NCBI GenBank assembly: GCA_024699055.1
Contig: JAILQG010000012.1
Coordinates: 1-33,619 of the forward strand
DNA length: 33,619 bases
Direction of reading: 5' to 3'
Source of the DNA: Bacteroidales bacterium
GTDB taxonomy: Bacteria; Bacteroidota; Bacteroidia; Bacteroidales; UBA932
Shown here: positions 12,701 to 21,839 of the stretch, one piece after another
Layout of the letters: each line of letters begins with the position of its first letter
Position numbering within the stretch: the first letter of the stretch is position 1
Notes under the pieces: model-generated
Seen by the model: only the letters and a program-made list of their open reading frames with translations
Databases searched by the model: none
What the model was told of the DNA's origin: nothing
Made by a program: the position numbers and the translations under genes

Positions 12701-13593
12701 AGGATGGTGGCATCAGTCTTCTTGTCGTATGCGTCGAGGATGGCGGCGATGGTCTCATCGTCCAGGACGGCGTCCCTCTCCACGAAGGGGATGGTACGCT
12801 CTATTTCGATGATTTCTCCGGTATCTTCGTCCTCGAAGTCCTCTTTCCAGGTCTTTAGGACCTTGGCGGCGAGTTTCCTGCCCTCGTTTGCCTTGAGGGA
12901 TTTCTTGTTCACCGGAACTTCGTCGGCGAGACTGAAGATGTTGATGATGTCCTTGTCGGAATCGAAACCGATGGCCCTCAGGAGAGTGGTCACGGGAAGT
13001 TTCTTTTTGCGGTCGATGTACGCATACATGACATTGTTGATGTCAGTAGCGAACTCGATCCAGGACCCTTTGAACGGGATTATCCTGGCAGAATAGAGTT
13101 TGGTGCCGTTGGCGTGCATGCTCTGGTCGAAGAAGACGCCGGGGGACCTGTGAAGCTGCGAGACTATGATGCGCTCGGAGCCGTTGATTACGAATGTGCC
13201 CGCAGGGGTCATGTAGGGGATGTCGCCCAGGTAAACGTCCTGGACTTTGGTGTCGAAATCCTCATGATCCTGGTCGGTGCACGAAAGGCGGAGTTTTGCC
13301 TTCAGAGGAACTCTATAGGTCAGCCCTCTCTCAAGACACTCTTCAATTGAATACTGCGGAGGATCGATGAAGTAGTCGATGAACTCCAGCTTGTAGCTGT
13401 TGCGCGTATCTTCGATGGGGAAAACCTCCTGGAATACCCTGTAGAGACCCTCGTTCTTCCTGTTTTCGGGAGAGGTCTCAAGCTGGAAAAAGTCCCTGAA
13501 AGACTTCAGCTGAACCTCCAGAAGGTCGGGGTATTCAAGGATTTTCGACGTCGCGAAGTTTATGCGCTTGCCGACAATGGTCTTTTTTGACAT
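9754..13593 (-). CDS. rpoB: DNA-directed RNA polymerase subunit beta
   Basis: The 1279-residue second-largest catalytic subunit of RNA polymerase. The rifampicin-binding region is intact ([22 protein letters not shown]), with Asp481, His491 and Ser496 matching E. coli D516, H526 and S531, so the common resistance changes are absent. The C-terminal region contains [12 protein letters not shown] and the conserved [21 protein letters not shown] block (about residues 1185-1215). It lies 103 bases after rplL, with a terminator-like hairpin between them, and 19 bases before rpoC. Confidence 0.98.
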   Translation of the reverse strand: MSKKTIVGKRINFATSKILEYPDLLEVQLKSFRDFFQLETSPENRKNEGLYRVFQEVFPIEDTRNSYKLEFIDYFIDPPQYSIEECLERGLTYRVPLKAKLRLSCTDQDHEDFDTKVQDVYLGDIPYMTPAGTFVINGSERIIVSQLHRSPGVFFDQSMHANGTKLYSARIIPFKGSWIEFATDINNVMYAYIDRKKKLPVTTLLRAIGFDSDKDIINIFSLADEVPVNKKSLKANEGRKLAAKVLKTWKEDFEDEDTGEIIEIERTIPFVERDAVLDDETIAAILDAYDKKTDATILLQKDEASSNEYAIIFNTLQKDPTNTELEAVFYIYKQLRNSEPPDENTARDVIDKLFFSEKRYDLGEVGRYRLNRKLGLDTDPSTRVLEPNDIVEIIKYLVRLINSKAAVDDIDHLSNRRVRTVGEQLANQFSVGLARMARTIREKMNIRDSEQFLPVDLINAKTLSSVINSFFGTSQLSQFMDQTNPLAEITHKRRLSALGPGGLSRERAGFEVRDVHYTHYGRLCPIESPEGPNIGLISSLCVYARIDGLGFIETPYRDVKDGKVNLTASGTHYMTAEEEENRLVSLAKVKMDNDGNIQDERIQCRLEADFPVVGKQEVNYMDVAPNQMASVAASLIPFLEHDDAHRALMGANMMRQAIPLLKPESPIVGTGLEERVCLDSRTQYIAERKGEVTYVDANEIRIKYARTDDEKFVSFAPEETIYKLPIWRRTNQSTCVCLTPIVRKGDKVEKGQVLTEGYATQGGELALGRNLMVAFMPWKGYNYEDAIVLSEEMVKYDIMTSIHVDEYLTEVRDTKRGEEELTSDIPNVSEDATKDLDQNGIVRIGAHIEPGDIMIGKITPKGESDPSPEEKLLKAIFGDNAGDVKDASLKANPSLSGTVIKTALYAKAAKVTGRKSKAKDETKTRSQIREDEFKAKAEKLRADFLERLATLTKNKKSAGINDLYGVEVLAKDKKFTAEVLGSIDYKNINSGKWTTEKDNTNALIRDLINNYCNTLKAEEAICKREMDQLKVGDELPNGVMQLAKVYIAKKRKITVGDKMAGRHGNKGIVAKIVRREDMPFLEDGTPVDIVLNPLGVPSRMNLGQIYETVLGWAGRKLGVKFSTPIFDGASNDEICDYTDKAGLPRYGKTRLRDGGTGDWFDQSATVGIIYMIKLDHMVDDKMHARSIGPYSLITQQPLGGKAQFGGQRFGEMEVWALEAFGAANALQEILTVKSDDVTGRSKTYEAIVKGDQMPPAGIPESLNVLLHELRGLGLKVTLE

Positions 13594-13625
13594 TCTGCCT
13601 TTTTATGTTAAAACTTTTTATACGG

Positions 13626-13663
13626 AAAAAAGGTTTAGAGCCTATTATCCCCGGCTCTAAACC
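13626..13663 (-). terminator. Terminator-like hairpin (attenuator) between rplL and rpoB
   Basis: On the minus strand an 11-pair perfect stem (13663-13653 with 13642-13632) with a ten-base loop is followed by six T residues (13631-13626). It lies in the 103-base gap between rplL and rpoB. In E. coli an attenuator at the same place lowers rpoBC transcription relative to the ribosomal protein genes; the same role is inferred here. Confidence 0.8.
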
Positions 13664-13696
13664 TATGTGTTCCCCCAGGTCAGGGGAGGGCGGAAG

Positions 13697-14074
13697 TTAC
13701 TTGACTTCAACCTCTGCGCCGGCCTCCTCAAGGGTAGCCTTGAGCTGATCGGCTTCTGCCTTGGAGACTTTCTCCTTGACGGTCTTGGGAGCTCCGTCAA
13801 CGAGGTCCTTAGCTTCCTTAAGACCAAGGCCAAGGGCTTCCTTGACAACCTTGATCACCTGGAGCTTAGCCTGTCCGGCGCTGGTGAGGATAACGTCGAA
13901 TTCAGTCTGCTCTGCGGGAGCTGCTTCACCGGCGGCCGCTGCGGGACCGGCTACTGCAACAGCTGCTGCTGCGGGCTCGATGCCATACTCTTCCTTGAGG
14001 ACCTTTGCGAGTTCCTGAACGTCTTTCACAGTAAGGTTAACCAACTCTTCTGCAAGTTTCTTTACGTCTGCCAT
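13697..14074 (-). CDS. rplL: 50S ribosomal protein L7/L12
   Basis: A 125-residue protein with the standard L7/L12 layout: an N-terminal dimerisation domain (about 1-35), an Ala/Gly/Pro-rich hinge (about 37-52), and the C-terminal factor-binding domain with [21 protein letters not shown]. Multiple dimers form the ribosomal stalk that recruits EF-Tu and EF-G. It lies 35 bases after rplJ, whose product anchors the stalk. The start is preceded by an A/T-rich stretch with no Shine-Dalgarno site, as is common in Bacteroidota. Confidence 0.97.
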   Translation of the reverse strand: MADVKKLAEELVNLTVKDVQELAKVLKEEYGIEPAAAAVAVAGPAAAAGEAAPAEQTEFDVILTSAGQAKLQVIKVVKEALGLGLKEAKDLVDGAPKTVKEKVSKAEADQLKATLEEAGAEVEVK

Positions 14075-14109
14075 AATTGTAATTTTTTAAATTGTTATTG
14101 TTGTTATGA

Positions 14110-14625
14110 TTATTTTTCTTCGAGGGTCTTCACCACGCCGGCGATAGTCTGAGGAGCGCTCTGGAGGGCGCTGATGACGTTGCGCATCGGGCTCTGGAGC
14201 AGAGCGACGATATCGGCGATGAGTTCTTCCTTGCTCTTGATGGAAACGAGCTCTTCGAGCTTGTCCGCACCGATGAATGCGCATTCCTGCACATAGGCGC
14301 CCTTAAGCTGGGGCTTGCCTTCCTTCGCCCACTTCTTGATGAGTTTGGCGGGGGTGCTGGGGTTCTCGCAGAACATGATGGCGGTGTTTCCGACGAGAGT
14401 GGCTTCGAGGGCCTTCAGTTCCTCGTTTTCGGAGGCCTTGAGCACGTGTGCGAAGAGGGTGTTCTTCACGACTTCGAGCTTGATGCCTTCGCCGAAGCAT
14501 TCGCGGCGCAGCTTGGAGGTCTGGCCTGCGTTGAGTCCTGCAATGTCCGTAACGTAGAAGTTGGGATACTGCTTGATTTCAGCTGCTAAGCTGTCAATGA
14601 TCTGAGCTTTGAGTTCTTTTTTCAT
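14110..14625 (-). CDS. rplJ: 50S ribosomal protein L10
   Basis: A 171-residue L10, which binds 23S rRNA and carries the L7/L12 dimers at its C-terminal helix. The N-terminal block (residues 1-60) contains the typical YVTDIAGLNAGQTSKLRREC and LEVVKNTL segments. Only 15 bases separate it from rplA, so there is no room for the long L10 leader that mediates autoregulation in E. coli; control must differ or act further upstream. The start has an unusual purine-rich AGGAAAGGA stretch just upstream, one of the few Shine-Dalgarno-like sites in the window. Confidence 0.96.
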   Translation of the reverse strand: MKKELKAQIIDSLAAEIKQYPNFYVTDIAGLNAGQTSKLRRECFGEGIKLEVVKNTLFAHVLKASENEELKALEATLVGNTAIMFCENPSTPAKLIKKWAKEGKPQLKGAYVQECAFIGADKLEELVSIKSKEELIADIVALLQSPMRNVISALQSAPQTIAGVVKTLEEK

Positions 14626-14640
14626 AGTATCCTTTCCTGT

Positions 14641-15348
14641 TTATTTCTCGACATTGTTGAGGAATGCCTTGAGGTCCACTTTAACGCCGGGGCTCATGGT
14701 GGTGCAGATGGCTGCACTCTTCATGTAGGTGCCCTTGAGAGCCTGGGGTTTGAGCTTTGAAATGGCGTTCAAAACCTCGGCGGCGTTCTGATAAATCTGT
14801 TCCGGGGTGAAGGAGAGCTTGCCGATGCCGCAGTGCACGATACCGGCCTTGTCTACCTTGAAGTCGATCTTACCGCCCTTGACGTCCCTGACAGCGTTGC
14901 CGATTTCCATGGTAACGGTGCCGGTCTTGGGGTTCGGCATGAGGCCGCGGGGACCCAGGATGCGTCCGAGGGCGCCAACCTTGGCCATTACGGAAGGAGT
15001 ACAGACGATGACGTCGATGTCGGTCCATCCGCCCTTGATCTTCTCCACGTAGTCGTCGAGGCCGACATAGTCAGCACCTGCGGCCTTGGCTTCCTGTTCC
15101 TTATCGGGGGTGCAGAGCGCGAGAACGCGGACTACCTTACCGGTACCGTTGGGAAGGGTGACGACGCCACGGATCATCTGGTTGGCCTTACGGGGATCAA
15201 CTCCCAGATTGCAGGAGAGTTCCACGGTAGAGTCGAACTTGGTGTACGATATTTCCTTCAAAAGAGCGCAGGCCTCTGAAAGAGTATAAAGCTTGGAATG
15301 GTCGTATTTGGCCTTGACTTCCTTCTGATTCTTTGTAATCTTGCTCAT
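14641..15348 (-). CDS. rplA: 50S ribosomal protein L1
   Basis: A 235-residue L1, the rRNA-binding protein of the mobile L1 stalk near the ribosomal E site. The signature [15 protein letters not shown] (about residues 130-144) is clear, as is the N-terminal [14 protein letters not shown] segment. L1 often represses its own operon by binding mRNA; no copy of its target was looked for in detail. It follows rplK by 12 bases and precedes rplJ by 15. Confidence 0.97.
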   Translation of the reverse strand: MSKITKNQKEVKAKYDHSKLYTLSEACALLKEISYTKFDSTVELSCNLGVDPRKANQMIRGVVTLPNGTGKVVRVLALCTPDKEQEAKAAGADYVGLDDYVEKIKGGWTDIDVIVCTPSVMAKVGALGRILGPRGLMPNPKTGTVTMEIGNAVRDVKGGKIDFKVDKAGIVHCGIGKLSFTPEQIYQNAAEVLNAISKLKPQALKGTYMKSAAICTTMSPGVKVDLKAFLNNVEK

Positions 15349-15360
15349 ATGCCTGTTCTT

Positions 15361-15804
15361 TTAAATGTCTTTGGGGAATTCGCCGGAGACGGTGATACCC
15401 ATGCTGCGTGCAGTACCTGCAACCATCCTCATCGCGGATGCGAGGGTGAAACAGTTGAGGTCGGGCATCTTGTCCTGGGCAATGGCCTTCACCTGATCCC
15501 AGGTGACGGAGGCCACTTTCTTACGGTTGGGCTCGCCTGAAGCCTTGTTTATTTTGGCGGCTTCCTTGAGCGATACAGCCACCGGCGGCTGCTTCACCTC
15601 GAAGGAGAAGGACTTGTCGGAGTAGACGGTGATGACTACGGGGAGAACCTTTCCAGCCTGGGCCTGCGTCTTGGCGTTGAACGCCTTGCAGAAGTCCATG
15701 ATGTTAAGGCCCTTGCTACCGAGAGCCGGTCCTACCGGAGGTGCGGGATTTGCTGCTCCGCCTTTGATCTGGAGCTTGATGAATCCGGTAACTTCTTTTG
15801 CCAT
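15361..15804 (-). CDS. rplK: 50S ribosomal protein L11
   Basis: A 147-residue L11 with the conserved N-terminal pattern [20 protein letters not shown] (residues 10-29) and the C-terminal rRNA-binding domain. L11 forms the GTPase-associated centre with 23S rRNA and is the binding site of thiostrepton. The proline residues in [10 protein letters not shown] that matter for thiostrepton sensitivity are present. It starts six bases after the nusG stop, so the genes are tightly coupled. Confidence 0.97.
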   Translation of the reverse strand: MAKEVTGFIKLQIKGGAANPAPPVGPALGSKGLNIMDFCKAFNAKTQAQAGKVLPVVITVYSDKSFSFEVKQPPVAVSLKEAAKINKASGEPNRKKVASVTWDQVKAIAQDKMPDLNCFTLASAMRMVAGTARSMGITVSGEFPKDI

Positions 15805-15810
15805 TTTGAA

Positions 15811-16383
15811 TTATTCTTTTGTTACTTGTGTAAAGCTGAGTTCGAGCTGCGTCTTTCGTCCGAAAATAACAACGATGACTTTGATCTTGCTCCTGTCTTC
15901 GAGAATTTCGTCCACCGTGCCGTTGAATCCGCTGAACGGACCGTCGGTAATCTTCACAGATTCTCCGACTTCGTAGTTCACGAGGGTCTCGGCGGCGATG
16001 TCCGCGTTCTTGTCCTGTCCGCCCAGGATGCGCTGAACCTCTTCGTCGCGAAGAGGAACGGGTATCCTTTCGAACTGGGTGCCGGACGAGTTGGTCGCCT
16101 TCTTTTCAGAGAGGAAACCGGACATTCCGGGCACGTTGTTGCGGATTATGTTCTCGAGCTTCGGGGTAAGTACGGCCTGGATAAGGACATAGCCGGGGAA
16201 AAGCAGTTTGTCCACAGCTTTCCTCTTGCCGTTCTTGGTTACAATCTCGGGTTTGGTAGGAACGAGCACCTGCCCGACCTCATCCCCGATTCCGCTGCGT
16301 TCTATCTCTTTCTTGAGATACTCCATGGCCTTGTTCTCCTTCCCGCCCGCAGTTCGCAGGACATACCATTTCATGTCGCTCAT
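15811..16383 (-). CDS. nusG: Transcription termination/antitermination protein NusG
   Basis: A 190-residue NusG. The N-terminal NGN domain (about 1-115) begins MKWYVLRTAGGKENKA and contains the LFPGYVLI segment. The C-terminal KOW domain (about 135-190) carries VKITDGPFSGFNGTVDEI. NusG binds RNA polymerase, alters pausing and links it to the ribosome or Rho. It follows secE by ten bases and precedes rplK, the usual order. An in-frame second Met at residue 4 is an alternative start. Confidence 0.96.
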   Translation of the reverse strand: MSDMKWYVLRTAGGKENKAMEYLKKEIERSGIGDEVGQVLVPTKPEIVTKNGKRKAVDKLLFPGYVLIQAVLTPKLENIIRNNVPGMSGFLSEKKATNSSGTQFERIPVPLRDEEVQRILGGQDKNADIAAETLVNYEVGESVKITDGPFSGFNGTVDEILEDRSKIKVIVVIFGRKTQLELSFTQVTKE

Positions 16384-16393
16384 TGCAGGAAGG

Positions 16394-16582
16394 TTACAGA
16401 GTATAGATCAAGGTCATCAGATGCTGGAAGACGAAATCGATTATGGCAAGCCCGATTGCAAGGATTACGGTGCTGACCAGCACAAGCAGAGCGGAGCTCT
16501 GAAGCTTCTGCCAGGTAGGCCACGTAGTCTTGTGCACAAGCTCTACATAACACTCTTTCAAGTAATTGATAAACTTTCTCAT
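16394..16582 (-). CDS. secE: Preprotein translocase subunit SecE
   Basis: A 62-residue single-span SecE: a short N-terminal amphipathic helix with the conserved E-L-x-x-x-T-W-P-T motif (residues 14-23) followed by one transmembrane helix (about 31-55). SecE holds SecY in the inner-membrane translocon. This is the short one-helix form found in most bacteria, not the three-helix E. coli form. It lies between tRNA-Trp and nusG. Confidence 0.95.
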   Translation of the reverse strand: MRKFINYLKECYVELVHKTTWPTWQKLQSSALLVLVSTVILAIGLAIIDFVFQHLMTLIYTL

Positions 16583-16661
16583 CTTTACATTTAATGGACG
16601 TTCCAGTTGGAAGCTTGGAGGAGCGTCGAATTAAACACTATCAAATCGTAACCTTTGATAT

Positions 16662-16735
16662 TGGCAGGGGAAGCAGGAATCGAACCCACATGGACGGTTT
16701 TGGAGACCGCTGAACTACCATTGTTCTATTCCCCT
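16662..16735 (-). tRNA. tRNA-Trp (anticodon CCA), CCA tail encoded
   Basis: Read from 16735 to 16665 the cloverleaf is complete: acceptor AGGGGAA/TTCCCCT, D arm GAAC/GTTC, and an anticodon stem around the loop CTCCAAA, giving anticodon CCA. The discriminator is G, as usual for tRNA-Trp. The next three bases, 16664-16662, are CCA, so the tail is encoded, unlike the other tRNAs in this window. It lies between tuf and secE and is probably cut from the long operon transcript. Confidence 0.95.
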
Positions 16736-16740
16736 AAAAG

Positions 16741-16769
16741 AGGAGGGCGCTTCTAGAACGCGCCCCCCT
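16741..16769 (-). terminator. GC-rich hairpin between tuf and tRNA-Trp (possible attenuator)
   Basis: A ten-pair stem with one mismatch (16769-16760 with 16750-16741) and a nine-base loop lies between the tuf stop and tRNA-Trp. The following minus-strand sequence is CTTTTAG, a poor T-run, so it may act as a weak terminator or as a processing/stability hairpin for the tuf mRNA. Confidence 0.5.
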
Positions 16770-16789
16770 TCGGGATCACGCACTTGAGA

Positions 16790-17986
<1,197 letters not shown>

Positions 17987-18029
17987 AATATTATGATAGT
18001 TTAAAGTTTTCCTAAACTCACAAAAAAAG

Positions 18030-18101
<72 letters not shown>

Positions 18102-18113
18102 TGAAATATTTCG

Positions 18114-18186
18114 AGCGGAAAACGAGGTTCGAACTCGCGACCCTCAGCTTGGAAGGCTGATGCTCTACCAACTGAGCTACTTCCGC
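18114..18186 (-). tRNA. tRNA-Gly (anticodon UCC)
   Basis: Read from 18186 to 18114: acceptor GCGGAAG/TTTCCGC (one G-U), D arm GCTC/GAGC, and anticodon stem TCAGC/GCTGA with loop CTTCCAA, so the anticodon is UCC. The discriminator is T and no CCA is encoded. Its 5' end overlaps a perfect ten-pair inverted repeat (18184-18206). Confidence 0.94.
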
Positions 18187-18206
18187 AAATTTCTGCGAAA
18201 TTTGCG
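18184..18206 (-). repeat. Perfect inverted repeat at the 5' end of tRNA-Gly
   Basis: A ten-base perfect stem (18184-18193 with 18197-18206) around a three-base loop. Its lower arm includes the first three bases of the mature tRNA-Gly (18186-18184). It could fold in the precursor and compete with the tRNA acceptor stem. Confidence 0.6.
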
Positions 18207-18226
18207 CTAATTTCGGCTGCACCTCG

Positions 18227-18248
18227 GCATAAGAACAAGTTCTTCTGC
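18227..18248 (-). repeat. Hairpin in the tRNA-Gly to tRNA-Tyr spacer
   Basis: Arms 18227-18236 and 18239-18248 pair over ten bases with one mismatch around a two-base gap. It is centred in a 129-base spacer (18187-18315) that otherwise holds no gene. The spacer also repeats the GAAATTT word three times. The long spacer is unusual next to the 12-30-base gaps between the other tRNAs here. Confidence 0.5.
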
Positions 18249-18315
18249 GCTCGGTTTGCACGAAATTTCCGCATTTCCAACGCACTGTTGCGCGCTGACT
18301 TTCGCTTTCGCAGGG

Positions 18316-18398
18316 TGGGCAAGGATGGGTTCGAACCACCGTAGGCGTAAGCCGGCAGATTTACAGTCTGCTCCGATTGACCACTCCGGCACTTGCCC
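18316..18398 (-). tRNA. tRNA-Tyr (anticodon GUA)
   Basis: Read from 18398 to 18316 this is a class II tRNA of 83 bases with a long variable arm. The acceptor is GGGCAAG/CTTGCCC, and the anticodon stem GCAGA/TCTGC has loop CTGTAAA, so the anticodon is GUA. The discriminator is A and CCA is not encoded. Confidence 0.95.
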
Positions 18399-18428
18399 TT
18401 GACAGCGATGCGCTTTGGCACAGAGTCG

Positions 18429-18502
18429 AGCCGATGGGGGGATTCGAACCCTCGACCCCGAGATTACAAATCACGTGCTCTGGCCGGCTGAGCTACATCG
18501 GC
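18429..18502 (-). tRNA. tRNA-Thr (anticodon UGU)
   Basis: Read from 18502 to 18429: acceptor GCCGATG/CATCGGC, D arm GCTC/GAGC, and anticodon loop TTTGTAA, so the anticodon is UGU. The discriminator is T and no CCA is encoded. Two stem pairs are not standard: U-U at 29:41 in the anticodon stem (CGTGA/TCTCG) and A-C at 50:64 in the T stem (GAGGG/CCCCC). It is the first gene of the tRNA-tuf-ribosomal protein cluster. Confidence 0.9.
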
Positions 18503-18535
18503 TGATGTATTTCAAGCCCTTTGAAAAAGGGACTG

Positions 18536-18565
18536 CAAAGATAGACATTATTTAGGAATCTCCAA
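18536..18565 (-). promoter_or_regulatory. Bacteroidota-type promoter of the tRNA-tuf-secE-rpl-rpo cluster
   Basis: On the minus strand TTG (18565-18563), exactly 19 bases, then TATCTTTG (18543-18536): a full match to the -33/-7 pattern. Its upstream half lies inside the last codons of dxs. The predicted start of transcription is about 18530, some 30 bases before tRNA-Thr(UGU). Confidence 0.78.
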
Positions 18566-20419
18566 AAATTTCTCTAAAAAATTTGTAAGAGATTTTTTAT
18601 CGATTCCTGCATCTGCCCTCTGGACACTCTGGGGGGCATGTCTGATGAACGAGTCGGGAATGCCTGCCCCCTTGATTTCGATGAGATGACCTTTGGTTGC
18701 CATGTATTCCGTGACCGCCCCGAAGAGCCCTCCGGCGAGGCATCCGTCCTCTACCGTCAATATATGCGTATATGCGCGCGCGATGTGCTCCAGCGTCTCT
18801 TCGTCGAGAGGCTTCAGGAAGCGGAAATCGTAGACTCCAACCTTGCCCGGGAACTCATTCGCCGCCTCGAGGGCGCGGTTTACGCATGGCCCGATGCCTA
18901 TTATGGCCACGGTGCTGCCTTCGAGCAGGCATTCCGCCTTGCCGACCGGAAGCTCCGTGAACGGGGTGTCTTTCCATTGGGTTCCTTCGCCGCATCCGCG
19001 CGGGTAGCGGATGATGAACGGTCCTTCGTTTCGGCGGAGGGCGGTGTACATGAGGTTTTTGAGCTCGGTCTCGTTGCGCGGAGCGCTGATCGTCATGCCG
19101 GGTATGGACCTGTAAGCCGCAAGGTCGAACACTCCCTGGTGCGTGGCCCCGTCTTCACCTACGAGGCCCGCCCTGTCGAAGCAGAATGTGACCTTGAGGT
19201 TCTGCAGTGCTACATCGTGGATTATCTGGTCGTACGCCCTTTGCGAGAAGGTGGAGTAGAGGTTGCAGAAGGGCTTGAGTCCGCCTGCTGCGAGGCCTGC
19301 CGAGAAGGTTACCGCATGCTCTTCCTCTATGCCAACGTCGAAGAAACGGTCTGGATACTTTTCGCCGAATACGTCCATGCCGCAGCCGGAGGCCATGGCA
19401 GGGGTTATTCCCACGACTCCGGAGTCCTGCTCGGCAAGTTCGCAGAGGACCTGTCCGAAGACGTCCTGGTAGCGGTCCGCCGGCCTTGGGCCGGGAAGCC
19501 TTTCTCCTGTTTCGGGATTGAACCTGCCGGGGGCGTGCCATACTACCGGATCGGCTTCGGCGGCGGCATAACCCTTTCCCTTCTTGGTGACGCAGTGCAG
19601 CACCCTGGGACCCTTGAGCCGTTTTATCCTCACGAGCGCGTTCACCACCTGCTCTATGTCATTGCCGTCGATGAGGCCGAAATAGCGCAGGCCGAGCGAT
19701 TCGAAATAGTCGCCTCCGGTATCCTTTACCACCCAGGACTTCAGGCTGCGGATACCGGTTTGGAGAGCGTGCCTCAACCCGCGTTCCCCGAGACCTTCCC
19801 ACACCTTGTTCTTGAAGGAGTTGTAGCGGTTGGAGGTGGTGAGCTTGAGCAGATGGTTGTGCAGCCCTCCGTGGGGCATGTCTATGCTCATCTCGTTGTC
19901 GTTCACTATGATGAGCAGGTCGAGGTCGCTGTCTCCCAGATTGTTGAGGCCTTCGTAGGCGAGGCCTCCGGTAAGGGCGCCGTCACCTATGAGCGCCACC
20001 ACCTTGTCTTTCCTGCCGCTAAGCCTGGCAGCCTCGGCAAGCCCCATGGCGGCCGATATGGAGGTGGAGGAGTGGCCCGTGCCGAAAGCGTCGTAGGGAC
20101 TTTCGTCGATGCGCGGGAAACCGCTGATGCCGCCTTCGGTCCGGAGGGTCCTGAAAGCCTCGCGGCGGCCGGTGATGATCTTGTGGGCGTAGGCCTGGTG
20201 TCCCACGTCGAATACTATCTTGTCGGCAGGGGAGTCGAACACGTAGTGGAAACCCACGATGAGCTCCACTGCGCCGAGGCTGGAAGCCAGATGCCCCGGA
20301 TTGGATGAACAACACTCCACGATGTACTGCCTGAGCTCGCTGCAGAGCAGACGGAGCTGGTCGATGCTGAGGGATTTCAGGTCTGCGGGAGAGTTTATGT
20401 GGTCCAGAATGGTGTACAT
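18548..20419 (-). CDS. dxs: 1-deoxy-D-xylulose-5-phosphate synthase
   Basis: A 623-residue thiamine-diphosphate enzyme that joins pyruvate and glyceraldehyde 3-phosphate, the first step of the MEP isoprenoid pathway; the product also feeds thiamine and pyridoxal synthesis. Visible landmarks are the N-terminal SSNPGHLASSLGAVEL, the TPP/Mg motif GDGALTGGLAYEGLNN (about 148-163), and the transketolase pyrimidine domain with GLVGEDGATHQGVFDL (about 420-435). The start at 20419 is preferred over an in-frame ATG at 20440, because the promoter -7 box (20445-20438) overlaps that upstream ATG and transcription should begin near 20431. The 3' end contains the promoter of the tRNA-tuf cluster, so the two units overlap. 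Confidence 0.96.
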   Translation of the reverse strand: MYTILDHINSPADLKSLSIDQLRLLCSELRQYIVECCSSNPGHLASSLGAVELIVGFHYVFDSPADKIVFDVGHQAYAHKIITGRREAFRTLRTEGGISGFPRIDESPYDAFGTGHSSTSISAAMGLAEAARLSGRKDKVVALIGDGALTGGLAYEGLNNLGDSDLDLLIIVNDNEMSIDMPHGGLHNHLLKLTTSNRYNSFKNKVWEGLGERGLRHALQTGIRSLKSWVVKDTGGDYFESLGLRYFGLIDGNDIEQVVNALVRIKRLKGPRVLHCVTKKGKGYAAAEADPVVWHAPGRFNPETGERLPGPRPADRYQDVFGQVLCELAEQDSGVVGITPAMASGCGMDVFGEKYPDRFFDVGIEEEHAVTFSAGLAAGGLKPFCNLYSTFSQRAYDQIIHDVALQNLKVTFCFDRAGLVGEDGATHQGVFDLAAYRSIPGMTISAPRNETELKNLMYTALRRNEGPFIIRYPRGCGEGTQWKDTPFTELPVGKAECLLEGSTVAIIGIGPCVNRALEAANEFPGKVGVYDFRFLKPLDEETLEHIARAYTHILTVEDGCLAGGLFGAVTEYMATKGHLIEIKGAGIPDSFIRHAPQSVQRADAGIDKKSLTNFLEKFLEIPK

Positions 20420-20437
20420 CGTATGCGGTTTAGTAAA

Positions 20438-20445
20438 CAAAGGTA
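20438..20445 (-). promoter_or_regulatory. -7 promoter element of dxs
   Basis: Minus-strand TACCTTTG (20445-20438) matches TAnnTTTG. No TTG is found at the usual 19-20 base spacing, so only the -7 half is convincing. It decides the dxs start at 20419. Confidence 0.5.
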
Positions 20446-20478
20446 CGATTTTATTTCAATATTTCTTAAATTCGCGTT

Positions 20479-21819
20479 ATGGACCAGAAGAAAAGCCGTC
20501 GTTTCCCCAATACCTACGTGATCCTATCCATCCTGATCGTACTGTGTGCTGTGGCTACTCTGGTCGTGCCGCCCGGACAATATGTCACCGCTGCGGACGG
20601 GAGTGTGAGCTTCGAGAGTGCGGAGCGGGCGCCGCAGACCTGGCAGGTGTTCTCTTCCTTTTACGAGGGATTCATAAAGCAGGCGGGCATCATCGCGTTC
20701 ATCATGGTGGTCGGGGGCGCTTTCTGGGTGCTGAACGCCACAGGGGCGGTGGCATATGGAATCGACCGCTTCATCGCCCGTGCGGGGAAGTACGACCGCT
20801 TTGTGCTGGCGGGCCTCGCGGTGCTCTTTTCAGTGGGCGGGGGAGTGTTCGGAATGAGCGAGGAGACCATCCCCTTCGTGGGCATCGTGGTGCCGCTTGT
20901 CATCGCCATGGGCTATGATGCCTTCACCGGGCTCCTGGTGGTGTATGTGGCGTCCAATATCGGGTTTTCGTCCGCCTTCCTGAATCCTTTCACGGTTGGT
21001 ATAGCCCAGGAAATGTCCGGGCTGCCGCTCTTTTCCGGAATGGGCTACCGGCTTGTGTGCTGGGCGCTGCTCACCGCCGCCCTGGTGGTTTTCATCCTCT
21101 TTTATGCTTCGCTCATACGCAAGGCCCCTGTGGCGGAGCGTGCCGTGCCCGGGACTTCCGCTCCGGGAACCGACCGCAGAAAGACCCTCATCCTTCTTGT
21201 CCTGCTCGTCACGGTCGTGCTTCTGGTGGTAGGAGTGACCTGCTTCCATTGGTATATGGCTGAGATCTCGGCGCTATTCCTGGTGATGGGAATCGTGGCC
21301 GGCATCCTCGGAGGCTTCGGCGCCAACCGCATCGCCAATGAGTTCGCCGCCGGGGCGAAGGACATCCTCCCGGCCGCACTGGTAGTGGGCCTGGCTTCCG
21401 GCATAATCGTCATCTTGCAGAACGGCCATGTAGTGGACAGCGTCCTGCACGGGCTTGAGTCGGGCCTGGGCGATACCGGGAAGACCGGCTCGCTGGCCCT
21501 GATGTACGGCACGCAGACAATCATCAACCTGCTGATTCCCAGCGCCACGGCCAAGGCCGCGGTGACCATCCCCATCATGGCTCCCTTCTGCGACATGATC
21601 CACCTTTCGCGGCAGACCATGGTGTTGGCGTTCCAGTTCGGCGACGGATTCACCAACATGATAACCCCCACGTCAGGTGTGCTCATGGCCGCCCTTGGCA
21701 TGGCGAAAGTGCCGTACGAAAAATGGGTGAAATGGATTTGGCGCTACGTTTTGTTGTTGATTGTTGCCGGATTTGTGCTACTTTTGCCTACAGTATTCAT
21801 TCAACTTACCGGATTTTAA
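20479..21819 (+). CDS. YfcC-family carrier (DcuC/arginine-ornithine-antiporter-like superfamily)
   Basis: A 446-residue inner-membrane transporter with about 11-12 hydrophobic segments. Family marks are an N-terminal P-x-T-Y-V-I-L block leading to VVPPGQY (about 29-35), the motif FGMSEETIPF at 124-133, and NPFTVGIAQ at 169-177, with a second-half repeat containing NLLIPSATAKAAV. These place it in the YfcC branch of the C4-dicarboxylate carrier superfamily. Substrates of YfcC proteins are poorly known; dicarboxylates, arginine/ornithine or other amino acids are candidates. It leads a plus-strand set with two MFS genes (20-base gap) and is divergent from dxs. A possible -7 box TAAATTCG (20467-20474) is weak. 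Confidence 0.82.
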   Translation: MDQKKSRRFPNTYVILSILIVLCAVATLVVPPGQYVTAADGSVSFESAERAPQTWQVFSSFYEGFIKQAGIIAFIMVVGGAFWVLNATGAVAYGIDRFIARAGKYDRFVLAGLAVLFSVGGGVFGMSEETIPFVGIVVPLVIAMGYDAFTGLLVVYVASNIGFSSAFLNPFTVGIAQEMSGLPLFSGMGYRLVCWALLTAALVVFILFYASLIRKAPVAERAVPGTSAPGTDRRKTLILLVLLVTVVLLVVGVTCFHWYMAEISALFLVMGIVAGILGGFGANRIANEFAAGAKDILPAALVVGLASGIIVILQNGHVVDSVLHGLESGLGDTGKTGSLALMYGTQTIINLLIPSATAKAAVTIPIMAPFCDMIHLSRQTMVLAFQFGDGFTNMITPTSGVLMAALGMAKVPYEKWVKWIWRYVLLLIVAGFVLLLPTVFIQLTGF

Positions 21820-21839
21820 GATAATTCAATACTTCAACC

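Noticed and set aside
14626..14640. An L10-type autoregulatory leader ahead of rplJ
   Set aside because: The gap to rplA is only 15 bases, too short for that structure.
16646..16658. A near promoter match (TA, three bases, TTTG) upstream of secE
   Set aside because: The -7 box has three instead of two spacer bases and no convincing -33 element; it is also on a poor strand/position combination for either neighbour.
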